Shown: positions 5,756-12,905 of the stretch, piece after piece
Layout: each line of letters starts with the position of its first letter
How positions within the stretch are numbered: the first letter of the stretch is position 1
NCBI GenBank assembly: GCA_003150175.1
Contig: QAKZ01000032.1
Span: forward strand, 1-20,366
Length of the DNA stretch: 20,366 nucleotides
Source of the DNA: Coriobacteriia bacterium
GTDB taxonomy: Bacteria > Actinomycetota > Coriobacteriia > Coriobacteriales > Atopobiaceae
Direction of reading: 5' to 3'
Made by a program: the position numbers and the translations under genes
The notes under the pieces: model-generated
Told to the model about the DNA's origin: nothing
Databases searched by the model: none
What the model saw: only the letters and a program-made list of their open reading frames with translations

Positions 5756-7252
5756 TTACTTGTAGTAAACCTCGCCGAGCTTGAGGTCGCGCTTGAAGTC
5801 GCGAAGGTTGGTGTTCGCGTCGATGACGACGGACTCGATGCCCATGGCGTCGGCCCAGTCGATCATCTGGTCGGCGGTAAGGTCGTAGGAGACCGCGGTG
5901 TGGTGCGCGCCGCCGGCGTAGATCCAAGCCTCGGTGCCGACCTTGAGGTTCGGGCGCGGGGTCCAGAACATGGTGCCGGTCGGGAGCTTCGGCATGGGCT
6001 TCTCGACCTTCTTGCAGTCGACGTCCTGGATGATCAGGCGGAAGCGGTTGCCAAGGTCGATGAGGGAGGTGGCGATGGCGGGGCCGGTCTTTGCGGTGAA
6101 GATCAGGCGCGCCGGGTCCTCACGGTCGCCCATGGAAAGCGGAGTGGCGCGAATCTTGATCTCGCCGTCGGCCATCGAAGGATCGACCTCGGACATGTGG
6201 GACTCGAGGATGCCGTCCTTGCCCGGGACGAGGTTGTAGGTGTAGTCCTCCATGAGCGCGGAGCCCTTGGCGTTCGGGTCGTTGGCGGTCATGACCTTCA
6301 TGAGGCGCACCATGCCCGGGGTCTTCCAGTCGCCCTCGGGGCCGAAGCCGAAGCCCTTCTGCATGAGGCGCTGGATGGAGAGGGACGGGAGCTGCTTCAG
6401 GGCGCCGAGGTCACCGAAGTGGTCGGAGAAGGCGTTGTAGTTGTGCTCCACGAGGAAGCGCTCGATGCCGATCTCCTGGGCAGCCTGGACCTCGACGTGA
6501 CGACGGAACTCCTCCGGGTCGCGGCCGTCGAGCACGAGGCCGTAGGTCTCGTAGTACTCGTCGGTGAGCTCCTTGACCTCAGCAGCGGTCACGGACTCGA
6601 CGTAGGGGGTGAGGTCATTGATCGGCCACGCGTCGACGGTCCAGCCGAGCTTGACCTGGGCCTCGATCTTGTCGCCATCGGTGACGGCGACGTTGCGCAT
6701 GGTGTCGGCGAAGCGGGCGATGCGGATGTTGCGGGACTCGTTGATACCCACGGCGACGCGCTGCCACTGGCCGAGCTCGGTGAGGGCGACGGGATCCTTC
6801 CAGTAACCAAAGACGACCTTGTGGTTCCAGCGCATGCGGGCAAAGATGTGCCCGAGCTCGCGCTCACCGTGAGCGGCCTGGTTCTCGTTCATGAAGTCCA
6901 TGTCGATGGTGTCGTACGGGATCTCCTCGTTGTACTGCGTCGCAAACTGGCACAGCGGCTTGCGGAGGTCCTGCAGGCCCAGAATGTAGTTCTTGGAGGG
7001 GCTGAAGGTGTGGGCCCAGGTGATGATACCGGCGCAGTCGGGGTCGTTGTTGGCCTCGTTGAAGACCTGCTGGATCATCGAAGCGGTGAGGAGGTTGGGC
7101 TTGAGCTCGACCTCGAACGGGATCTCTTTAGAGGCGTTGAGGTAGTTGACGACCTCCTCGGCGTGCTCGTGCACGTGCTGGAGGCACTCGTCGCCGTACA
7201 GGTCCTGGGTGCAGGGGCAGAAATAGAACTTGTACTTCTTGATCTCGAGCAT
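5756..7252 (-). CDS. araA: L-arabinose isomerase
   Basis: The 498-residue protein converts L-arabinose to L-ribulose with a divalent metal (usually Mn2+). Its length equals the family norm of about 500. The catalytic and metal residues of E. coli AraA are at almost the same numbers: Glu306 in GPEGDWKT, Glu335 in LMEDYTYN, His352 in ESHMSEV and His450 in AGGAHHT. The N-terminus YKFYFCPCTQDLYGDECLQ and DMDFMNENQAAHGERELG are also typical. The ATG at 7250-7252 is preceded by GAAAGGAA; the open frame runs on upstream but shows no family similarity there. The gene follows the transporter permease after 138 bases that contain a small GGCGG/CCGCC hairpin and no T-run. This is the most specific enzyme of the locus and anchors the arabinose assignment. 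Confidence 0.97.
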   Translation of the reverse strand: MLEIKKYKFYFCPCTQDLYGDECLQHVHEHAEEVVNYLNASKEIPFEVELKPNLLTASMIQQVFNEANNDPDCAGIITWAHTFSPSKNYILGLQDLRKPLCQFATQYNEEIPYDTIDMDFMNENQAAHGERELGHIFARMRWNHKVVFGYWKDPVALTELGQWQRVAVGINESRNIRIARFADTMRNVAVTDGDKIEAQVKLGWTVDAWPINDLTPYVESVTAAEVKELTDEYYETYGLVLDGRDPEEFRRHVEVQAAQEIGIERFLVEHNYNAFSDHFGDLGALKQLPSLSIQRLMQKGFGFGPEGDWKTPGMVRLMKVMTANDPNAKGSALMEDYTYNLVPGKDGILESHMSEVDPSMADGEIKIRATPLSMGDREDPARLIFTAKTGPAIATSLIDLGNRFRLIIQDVDCKKVEKPMPKLPTGTMFWTPRPNLKVGTEAWIYAGGAHHTAVSYDLTADQMIDWADAMGIESVVIDANTNLRDFKRDLKLGEVYYK

Positions 7253-7390
7253 GTTCGTTCCTTTCGGACGCATATGCGGTGCAAGCGTTTTTGGGCGGTA
7301 GGGCCGCCATAAGGGGACCTCCCAGATGGCCCCGCCCCCAAGGGAAGAGGTGGGTAAGGGGCGAGACCAAAGGGAGGGTGGAGCCAAAAG

Positions 7391-8374
7391 CTACTTGATG
7401 ACCTGGTTCGAGCTGCGGTCGGAGAACAGGGCGACCATGCAGACGAAGATGATGCCGAGGGCCAGCTGCTGCATCTCGGTGGTCAGGCCGAGCATGACAA
7501 GGCCCTTCTGGAGCACGAGGTAGGACGCGACGCCGATGACGACGTTGGAGAAGCGGGCGCGGGCGCCGCCGTTGATCGGCATGCCGCCGAGAACCATGGC
7601 GATGAGGAGCTGAGTCTCGAGCATGTTGCCGGAGGTGGCGGTGACGGAACCGATCTTGACGGCGTTGATGAACGCCGCGAAGCCGGTGATGCAGCCGGCG
7701 GCCACGTAGACCAAGATCTTGGTCTTCTGGACCTTGATGCCGGCGAAGCGGGCGCCCTTCTCGTTGGCGCCGATGGCCTTGAGGTTGTGACCGAGGCAGG
7801 TGAAGCGGGTGATCACGAAGGTGATAACGAGAACCGCGATGGTGATGCCCATGAGCAGGGGCATGTTGTTGAAGCCGGTGATGTAACCGGCGGCCTGGAT
7901 GGGCTTCTCGGTAGTGAGGAAGGCGCAGACGCCGCGGAGCAGGAACATCATGCACATCGTGACCACGAAGGACTGGATCTGGCCCTTAACGTGGAAGAGC
8001 GCGTTGATAAGGCCAATCACGGCGCCCGTAGCGATGCCGCCAAGGATGGCGAGCACCAGGTTGTACTGGGAAAGGGCGCAGACCACGGCGCAGGAGACGC
8101 CAAGCATGGAGCCCTGCGAGAAGTCCAGGCACCCCATCGCCATAATCATCCAGACGCCGCATGCCGCGATCATGAGCATGTAGCCGCCGGAAAGGATCAG
8201 GGTGATGTTCTTGGGCGTGAGGATCGAGCCGTGGGTCGCGATGGCGAAGAACGCCAGGATCACCACGAAACCGATGAGCGGGAGGAAGTCCTTAACGGAC
8301 GAGAGGTCGAAGCTCTTCTTGGCCTCGGCAGCGCCCTTCTTGGGATCGAGCGCCGCATCGTTGGTAGTTGCCAT
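7391..8374 (-). CDS. Sugar ABC transporter permease (RbsC/AraH type), second permease
   Basis: The 327-residue membrane protein of the BPD_transp_2 family has about eight to ten hydrophobic segments (clear ones at about 31-47, 57-80, 88-110, 112-128, 135-152, 172-190, 219-238, 253-266 and 275-318). The cytoplasmic loop IGANEKGARFAGI (201-213), which contacts the ATPase, and LGGMPINGGARAR (262-274) are typical of RbsC-like permeases. A soluble, Lys-rich N-terminus of about 30 residues precedes the first helix. The ATG at 8372-8374 has AGGAGG overlapping the stop codon of the ATPase gene, implying coupled translation. It pairs with the first permease (9909-10856), probably as a heterodimeric channel for a pentose or arabinose-containing sugar; the exact substrate is inferred from araA next door. 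Confidence 0.92.
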   Translation of the reverse strand: MATTNDAALDPKKGAAEAKKSFDLSSVKDFLPLIGFVVILAFFAIATHGSILTPKNITLILSGGYMLMIAACGVWMIMAMGCLDFSQGSMLGVSCAVVCALSQYNLVLAILGGIATGAVIGLINALFHVKGQIQSFVVTMCMMFLLRGVCAFLTTEKPIQAAGYITGFNNMPLLMGITIAVLVITFVITRFTCLGHNLKAIGANEKGARFAGIKVQKTKILVYVAAGCITGFAAFINAVKIGSVTATSGNMLETQLLIAMVLGGMPINGGARARFSNVVIGVASYLVLQKGLVMLGLTTEMQQLALGIIFVCMVALFSDRSSNQVIK

Positions 8375-8386
8375 CTGATTCGCCTC

Positions 8387-9892
8387 CTAGACCATCTTGG
8401 AGATGAGGTCTTTGTCGGACAGCTCGGGGCTGCGCTCGAGCTCGCCGTTGATTTTTCCGTCTTTCATGATGTAGATGCGGTCGCACATACCGATCAGCTC
8501 CATGATCTCCTCGGAGATGATCATGATGGCCTTGCCCTCGGCGCGCATGTCCTCGAGCAGGTTGTAGATGGCGGCCTTGACCTTGATGTCGATGCCGCGG
8601 GTCGGCGAGTCGAGGATCAAGATGTCGGATTTCTTGCCAAGCCAGCGGGCAAGGACAACCTTCTGCTTGTTGCCGCCGGAGAGCGCCGAAACGTACTGCT
8701 TGACGTTGACCATCTTGGTCTGCATCTGGGTCGCGTAGAGCTCGGCGAACTCGCGGAGCTTCTTGTCCGAGAGGAACGTGCCCATGTCGCGCATCGAGGG
8801 GATGGTGATGTTGTCCTCGATGGTGTCCTGGATGAGCAGCGACTCGTTGTCGCGGTCCTTGGACGTATAGGCGATGGAGTTGTTGATGGCGGTGTTGATG
8901 TCGTTGACGTGCACGCCGTTGGCCAAAACAACGTCACCGGTGCGGTCGTAGGACGCGCCGAAGATGGCCTTGCCGACCTCGTGCATGCCGCACTCGGAAA
9001 GGCCGCCGATGCCCAGGATCTCGCCGTAGTGCAGGTCGAACGAGAGGTCGGAAATCTGGCCAGGGACGCTCACGTGCTGGACGGAGACGGCGACCTCGCC
9101 GGCCTTCTGGGTCTTGTAGTCCGGGTAGTCCTGACGGTAGTAGTGGCCGCCGAGCTCACGGCCGACCATGAGGACCTTGAGCTTGTCCTCGTCGACCTCG
9201 GACTTCTCAACGGTGGTGATGTAGTCGCCGTCGCGCAGGATGGAGACGCGGTCGCTCATCTCGAGGACCTCGGCCATGTCGTGCGAGATGAAGATCACGC
9301 AGTGACCCTTGGCGCGGACGTCGCGCATGACCTCGAAGAGCTTCTTGCGGCCGCCCTCGCCGAGCGCCGTGGTGGTCTCGTCGACGACGAGAATCTTCGG
9401 GTCGAACCAGGTGGACTTGACGATCTCGACGAGCTTGCGGTCCTCGAAGTCGTAGTTGTCGATGGGCTGGGTCGCCTTGATGTAGCCGAGGCCGTAAGAG
9501 TCGAGAAGCTCCTGGGCCTTCTTGTTCATGGCGCTGGTGTTCTTGAGGCCGTTCTTGATGAACTGGTCCTCGTCGCCCAAGAACATGTTCTCGGCGACGG
9601 TGAGGCCGGACAGGGTGCCGATCTCCTGGACGACGATGGCGATACCGTGGTGGTTCGCGTCGACCTGGTTTTTGGGCGCGACCTGCTCGCCGTCGAGGGT
9701 GAAGGTGCCGGAGCCGATGGGCAGGATGCCCGTCAGCATGTTGGTGAAGGTGGACTTGCCGGAGCCGTTCTCGCCGATAAGAGCGTGGATCTCACCCTCG
9801 TAGAAGTCGAGGGACACCTCCTTGACGGCGTGGGTCGGGCCGAACTTCTTGTCGATCTTCTCCGCGTGGAGCAGCAGTTTCTGTTCACTCAT
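8387..9892 (-). CDS. Sugar ABC transporter ATP-binding protein, two fused ATPase domains (RbsA/MglA family)
   Basis: The 501-residue cytoplasmic protein carries two nucleotide-binding domains (NBDs). The first has an intact Walker A (GENGSGKST, 40-48), Q-loop Gln89, Walker B ILVVDE (167-172) and switch His204, but its signature region reads NYDFEDRKLVEI (146-157) instead of an LSxGQ-like motif. The second has an intact signature LSGGNKQ (404-410), but its Walker A is degenerate (GIGGLSECG, 294-302) and its Walker B ends in Ser (ILILDS, 424-429). So one composite ATP site is complete and the other has lost all three key elements. Loss of the second Walker A is usual in this family; loss of the first signature is less so. 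The start has AGGAGG overlapping the stop of the first permease gene. It powers uptake of the sugar bound by the lipoprotein at 10977-12188. Confidence 0.95.
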   Translation of the reverse strand: MSEQKLLLHAEKIDKKFGPTHAVKEVSLDFYEGEIHALIGENGSGKSTFTNMLTGILPIGSGTFTLDGEQVAPKNQVDANHHGIAIVVQEIGTLSGLTVAENMFLGDEDQFIKNGLKNTSAMNKKAQELLDSYGLGYIKATQPIDNYDFEDRKLVEIVKSTWFDPKILVVDETTTALGEGGRKKLFEVMRDVRAKGHCVIFISHDMAEVLEMSDRVSILRDGDYITTVEKSEVDEDKLKVLMVGRELGGHYYRQDYPDYKTQKAGEVAVSVQHVSVPGQISDLSFDLHYGEILGIGGLSECGMHEVGKAIFGASYDRTGDVVLANGVHVNDINTAINNSIAYTSKDRDNESLLIQDTIEDNITIPSMRDMGTFLSDKKLREFAELYATQMQTKMVNVKQYVSALSGGNKQKVVLARWLGKKSDILILDSPTRGIDIKVKAAIYNLLEDMRAEGKAIMIISEEIMELIGMCDRIYIMKDGKINGELERSPELSDKDLISKMV

Positions 9893-9908
9893 GGTGTGTA
9901 TCCCTCCT

Positions 9909-10856
9909 TTACTTTACGACAGCGCCCTTGACGCGCTTGGTGGTGACGAAGACGATGCCGAGCAGGGTGGCGCCGGTGACGATGTTGTTGACCGTGACGG
10001 GCATGCCGAGCGCGACGAAGCCGGCGAACATCATGGCGATGATGAACTCGCCGATGACGATGGACGCGACGGGGTGGCCGTACTTCTTGAAGGCCAGGCC
10101 AAAGAAGGTGCCCATGAGCGGCTTGAAGTTGAGCGACTGGGAGAGCATGCCGGTCATCGGGGTCTGGGCGGTGCCGTAGCCGATGTAGAGGACGGCCATG
10201 ATGCCGACGAACATGGAGCAGAGCACGAAGGCGAAGAACTTGTACTTGTCGACGTTCACGCCCATGTTCTTCGCGACGGCCTCGTTGGCGCCGATGGCGT
10301 TGACGTAGGTGCCGAGCTTGGTGTACTTGAGGATGAAGGAGCAGAGCGCGAACGCGAGGAGCGCCAGGATGAGGTTCCAGGGGTACGCGCCGAACATCTT
10401 GTATTGATCGGCGAGGCGGGTACCGGCCCACGCGGAGGCGAAGACCGAGAAGGCCTCGTAAATCAAGGACAGGCCGACCGTGACGATCAGCGAGGGAATA
10501 CGCAGCTTAATATAGGCGAGACCGTTGGCGGCACCGAGGATAGCGCCGCACAGGATCGGGGCGACGACGAGACCCACAACGCCGAGCATCTGCGAGAAGC
10601 CGATGGACAGCAGGCACGCCAGAACAAGAATAGAGCCGATGGAGAAGTCCCACAGGCCCATGACGACGATGAAGTAGAGGCCGCAGCCACCTACCGCGTA
10701 GATCAGGCCGGTCTGCAGATAGGTCAGCATCTGATCGAACGCACCGAAGGTGCCCGGGCACAGGAGCTTGAAAACGACCCATACCGCGACCGTGATGATG
10801 AGGAGCAGGCCAACGCCATACCACTGGCTCTGCTTAGCCTTCTTTAGGAGTTCCAT
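9909..10856 (-). CDS. Sugar ABC transporter permease (RbsC/AraH type), first permease
   Basis: The 315-residue membrane protein of the BPD_transp_2 family has hydrophobic segments at about 13-32, 44-66, 75-88, 91-113, 122-142, 160-177, 206-228, 264-284 and 289-304. The ATPase-contact loop IGANEAVAKNMGV (188-200) and the membrane-entry motif MGLWDFSIGS (66-75) are typical. It differs from the second permease in sequence, as in transporters with two unlike permeases such as the E. coli YtfT-YjfF galactofuranose system. The ATG at 10854-10856 has GGAAGGAT upstream. It follows the binding-protein gene across a hairpin that may lower its expression relative to that gene. Confidence 0.92.
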   Translation of the reverse strand: MELLKKAKQSQWYGVGLLLIITVAVWVVFKLLCPGTFGAFDQMLTYLQTGLIYAVGGCGLYFIVVMGLWDFSIGSILVLACLLSIGFSQMLGVVGLVVAPILCGAILGAANGLAYIKLRIPSLIVTVGLSLIYEAFSVFASAWAGTRLADQYKMFGAYPWNLILALLAFALCSFILKYTKLGTYVNAIGANEAVAKNMGVNVDKYKFFAFVLCSMFVGIMAVLYIGYGTAQTPMTGMLSQSLNFKPLMGTFFGLAFKKYGHPVASIVIGEFIIAMMFAGFVALGMPVTVNNIVTGATLLGIVFVTTKRVKGAVVK

Positions 10857-10910
10857 TCACGATCCTTCCCTTTATTTCCCACACACGTGCTTTTACTTAC
10901 AAATAGTTAA

Positions 10911-10938
10911 GGGCGGGCCCTAGGGACAGGGCCCGCCC
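10911..10938 (-). terminator. Attenuating hairpin between the binding-protein gene and the permeases
   Basis: GGGCGGGCCCT (10911-10921) pairs perfectly with AGGGCCCGCCC (10928-10938) around a 6-base loop, 38 bases after the binding-protein stop. On the minus strand TTAACTATTTG follows, a weak U-rich tract. Partial termination or 3'-end protection here would give more binding protein than membrane components, a common arrangement in ABC operons. Confidence 0.6.
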
Positions 10939-10976
10939 CCAGCTAACTGAGTGATGCGACCGCAATCGCCTTGCGA

Positions 10977-12188
10977 CTAGGCGTGGCGGCTCTTGACGTC
11001 CTCGATGGACAGGGACTCGGCGGCGGTGCACAGGGCGTCGAAGTCCTTGGTGGCGAGGTCCTTCATCTCGTCGTCGGTGTAAGGAGCTTCGTCGACGAAG
11101 TACTTCTCGTAGTCCTGGTACTCCTTAACGGAGGAAACGAAGACGTAGGGGAACTTGATCTCCTTGCCGAAGTCGCCGGACTTGGGCATGAAGGAGTCGA
11201 CGCCCTTGCAGGCGGCGTAGACCATAAGGAAGGAGTAGAGCGGGTCGCAGAAGTGGCCGCCGGACTCGCAGTACATGCCGCCGGTAGCGAGCTGATCCTT
11301 GAGGTCATCCAGGAAGTCGGTGGAGGCGACGCGGATCTTGCCGGTGAGGTTCATGTTCTTGAGCTGGCCCACGGAGCCGACCAGCGGGTCGCCGCCGCCG
11401 CCGGCGACGATCAGGGCGTCCATGGTGTTGTCGGTGTTGTAGAACTGCTGGGTGACGTTGGCGCCCTCGGAGGAGGAGGTGTTGGCGTAGACCGGGTCGG
11501 AGAGGGTGGCCTGGTCGCTCGGGTTGGCGGCGTTCCACTTCTCGATGCCGGACTTGTAGCCCTTCCAGCGCTCCTGGAAGGTGGCGTCGCCGACGGTCCA
11601 GCCCTCGAGCTTGATGTTGCGGGCGCCCTTCTGGATGCCCTCGTAGGCGTCGGAGTTGTCGGCGGTCAGCAGCTCAACGAGCTTCTCGCCGTTGCCGACC
11701 TCGTCCTCGTGGACGGCGCCGACGTAGTACTGGGAGTTCTCGGCGAGCGAGTAGACGTCGGGCGAGTTCTCCTTAGAGATCATGCGGTAGAACTGAGCCA
11801 GATAGACCTGGTTGTCGTTGCAGGTGTTGATGGCGGCGGTCATCTCGGAGTCGGCGGAGTTGCAGACGACGATGCCGTTGCAGCCGGCGGCACAGAGGGT
11901 CTCGATGGAGGCAGTGACCTGCTCGGAGACGTGGCCCTGGTCGACCGTGGTGATCTCGACGCCGAGGATGTCGGCGGCCTTCTTGATGATGTCGACGGAG
12001 AGCTTGCCGAGGGCGTCGGTGGAGGACCAGATCGAGACGCCGATCTTGATCTTCTCGCCGTCGGAGCTGCCGCCGTCGGAGCTGGAGCTGCCGCCGTCGC
12101 CGGAGCAGCCCGCGAGACCGGCGAGGCCCGCGACGCCGCCGGTCAGGCCGGCGTACTTGAGGAAGTTCCTCCTCGAAAGATTACCCAT
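10977..12188 (-). CDS. Sugar-binding lipoprotein of the ABC transporter, Tat signal with lipobox
   Basis: The 403-residue protein starts with a canonical twin-arginine motif SRRNFLK (5-11), a short hydrophobic stretch and a lipobox LAGC with Cys28 as the lipidation site. A Ser/Gly-rich linker (about 29-45) follows. The rest is a type-1 periplasmic-binding fold of the Peripla_BP_4 group, beginning KIKIGVSIWSSTDALGKLS and including GIVVCNSAD, DALIVAGGGGDPL and TGKIRVASTDFLDD. The protein should fold in the cytoplasm, be exported by Tat, and be anchored outside the membrane to capture sugar. The ATG at 12186-12188 has GGAAGGAAG upstream. It is the first gene of the transporter-arabinose run and receives the regulatory region at 12189-12690. 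The substrate, probably L-arabinose or an arabinose-containing oligosaccharide, is inferred from context. Confidence 0.93.
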   Translation of the reverse strand: MGNLSRRNFLKYAGLTGGVAGLAGLAGCSGDGGSSSSDGGSSDGEKIKIGVSIWSSTDALGKLSVDIIKKAADILGVEITTVDQGHVSEQVTASIETLCAAGCNGIVVCNSADSEMTAAINTCNDNQVYLAQFYRMISKENSPDVYSLAENSQYYVGAVHEDEVGNGEKLVELLTADNSDAYEGIQKGARNIKLEGWTVGDATFQERWKGYKSGIEKWNAANPSDQATLSDPVYANTSSSEGANVTQQFYNTDNTMDALIVAGGGGDPLVGSVGQLKNMNLTGKIRVASTDFLDDLKDQLATGGMYCESGGHFCDPLYSFLMVYAACKGVDSFMPKSGDFGKEIKFPYVFVSSVKEYQDYEKYFVDEAPYTDDEMKDLATKDFDALCTAAESLSIEDVKSRHA

Positions 12189-12219
12189 AGTGCTTCCTTC
12201 CCTTCATCTTGCTTCCCTC

Positions 12220-12240
12220 GCTTGCACCCGATGTGCAAGC
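12220..12240 (-). other. 5'-leader hairpin of the binding-protein gene
   Basis: GCTTGCAC (12220-12227) and GTGCAAGC (12233-12240) form a perfect 8-bp stem with a 5-base loop. In the minus-strand mRNA it lies about 31 bases upstream of the ATG, just before the ribosome binding site. It could stabilise the mRNA 5' end or be a protein-binding palindrome. Confidence 0.5.
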
Positions 12241-12256
12241 TCACTGAAAACAATGT

Positions 12257-12281
12257 GTAAACAGCGAAACCGACTGTTTAC
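12257..12281. promoter_or_regulatory. Inverted-repeat operator candidate GTAAACAG-N9-CTGTTTAC
   Basis: Two perfect 8-base arms (12257-12264 and 12274-12281) are separated by CGAAACCGA. The symmetry is 25 bases long and lies about 70 bases upstream of the binding-protein ATG. A third copy of GTAAACAG is at 12672-12679. The right arm continues as TGTTTACTACA, nearly identical to the xfp box at 820-830. The binding protein is unknown; the local LacI-family regulator is one candidate, although its presumed xfp operators differ (GTAAAACG). Confidence 0.6.
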
Positions 12282-12297
12282 TACATCCAAGGTTATG

Positions 12298-12320
12298 AGC
12301 AGGGCTGCTCGCGCCCTGCT
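12298..12320. other. Hairpin in the divergent region (stem AGCAGGGC/GCCCTGCT)
   Basis: A perfect 8-bp stem (12298-12305 with 12313-12320) encloses a 7-base loop. No strong T-run flanks it; on the plus strand GTTTGTG follows. The role is unknown. Confidence 0.4.
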
Positions 12321-12370
12321 GTTTGTGGGATACGGGTGCCAGCGAGGGTTCTGCAGGCTCGTTATCCCCA

Positions 12371-12399
12371 TTCGCCGAGCAAAGATGCCGCTCGGCGAA
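12371..12399. other. Hairpin in the divergent region (stem TTCGCCGAGC/GCTCGGCGAA)
   Basis: A perfect 10-bp stem (12371-12380 with 12390-12399) encloses a 9-base loop. It directly abuts the next hairpin, so the two could form a tandem structured RNA. Confidence 0.5.
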
Positions 12400-12437
12400 A
12401 ACCGCCTTGTTCCCGCGAAAACTTTCGTGCAAGGCGG
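12398..12437 (-). terminator. Terminator-like hairpin upstream of the transporter operon
   Basis: CCGCCTTG (12402-12409) pairs with CAAGGCGG (12430-12437), with an inner CGAAA/TTTCG pairing. On the minus strand TTTT (12401-12398) follows the stem directly. If the operon promoter lies in the AT-rich segment beyond 12470, this would be a leader attenuator. Otherwise it could end an unrecognised small transcript. Confidence 0.4.
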
Positions 12438-12541
12438 GTCGTGCCGTCGTTCTGGACTTTGTCTGACCTATTTCTAATCCCTTACAGAACGCTTGCGACC
12501 ATCCACTGCGGTAAACGGTATCGAATGTCTCGTGAACGGTC

Positions 12542-12690
12542 TGTTTATATGTTTGTTTATATCCAAATGCCTGTTAAGTGGGTTTCTTTGTTTAGTAGTG
12601 TTTAGATTGAATGCCTAGTTAAACGGTTTAAGGGCCGAATTGCATGGTTGTAACCAGTTGAACCGTTGGATGTAAACAGTTTTTTAAACA
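12542..12690. repeat. Cluster of TGTTTA/TAAACA boxes
   Basis: Exact hexamers lie at 12542-12547, 12554-12559, 12589-12594 and 12599-12604 (TGTTTA) and at 12673-12678 and 12685-12690 (TAAACA); two more form the inverted repeat at 12257-12281. Two pairs are direct repeats: TGTTTATAT twice with a 12-base period and TGTTTAG twice with a 10-base period. TTAAAC-G-GTTTAA (12619-12631), a 13-base palindrome, lies in the middle. Such density in a GC-rich genome suggests multiple regulator sites. Confidence 0.55.
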
Positions 12691-12867
12691 GCGCGGGGCA
12701 GCGGGGCGGGGGCGGCTTCCGCCCACACGGGCCTCAGCCGCGAGTGTTCGCCGCACGCCCCCGCACGCGGGGCAGAAGGCGCCGGGCGGGCAGGGCTTCT
12801 TTCCGCCCGACCGGTTGCCGCTAAGTTACCGCGGCCGGCGCGACACGTCCCTCGGGCTCGCGCACCT

Positions 12868-12873
12868 TATACT
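12868..12873 (+). promoter_or_regulatory. Candidate -10 box for the UPF0210 gene
   Basis: TATACT lies 38 bases upstream of the GTG start, in otherwise GC-rich DNA. No convincing -35 hexamer is present at the usual distance. Confidence 0.4.
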
Positions 12874-12898
12874 TGTCGTACGTCAACTCACGATCCGC

Positions 12899-12905
12899 AA
12901 AGGGG
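12899..12905 (+). promoter_or_regulatory. Ribosome binding site fixing the GTG start of the UPF0210 gene
   Basis: AAAGGGG is 6 bases upstream of GTG 12912. The conserved family sequence begins soon after this GTG, and the upstream TTG has no such signal. Confidence 0.7.

Noticed and set aside
7787..9931. Long plus-strand open frame (714 codons) opposite the transporter genes
   Set aside because: It is antisense to three well-recognised genes, and its composition (Val/Asp/Gly/Leu/His-rich, repetitive) is the usual reverse-strand shadow of GC-rich codon use. No ribosome binding site or family match.
12241..12432. Small minus-strand open frame (63 codons) upstream of the binding-protein gene
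   Set aside because: No ribosome binding site, no protein-like pattern, and it runs through hairpins and the inverted-repeat operator candidate.
12599..12690. Replication origin (AT-rich segment with repeated boxes)
   Set aside because: No DnaA-box consensus TTATCCACA and no dnaA, parA or rep gene nearby; the position upstream of a sugar operon fits transcription control better.
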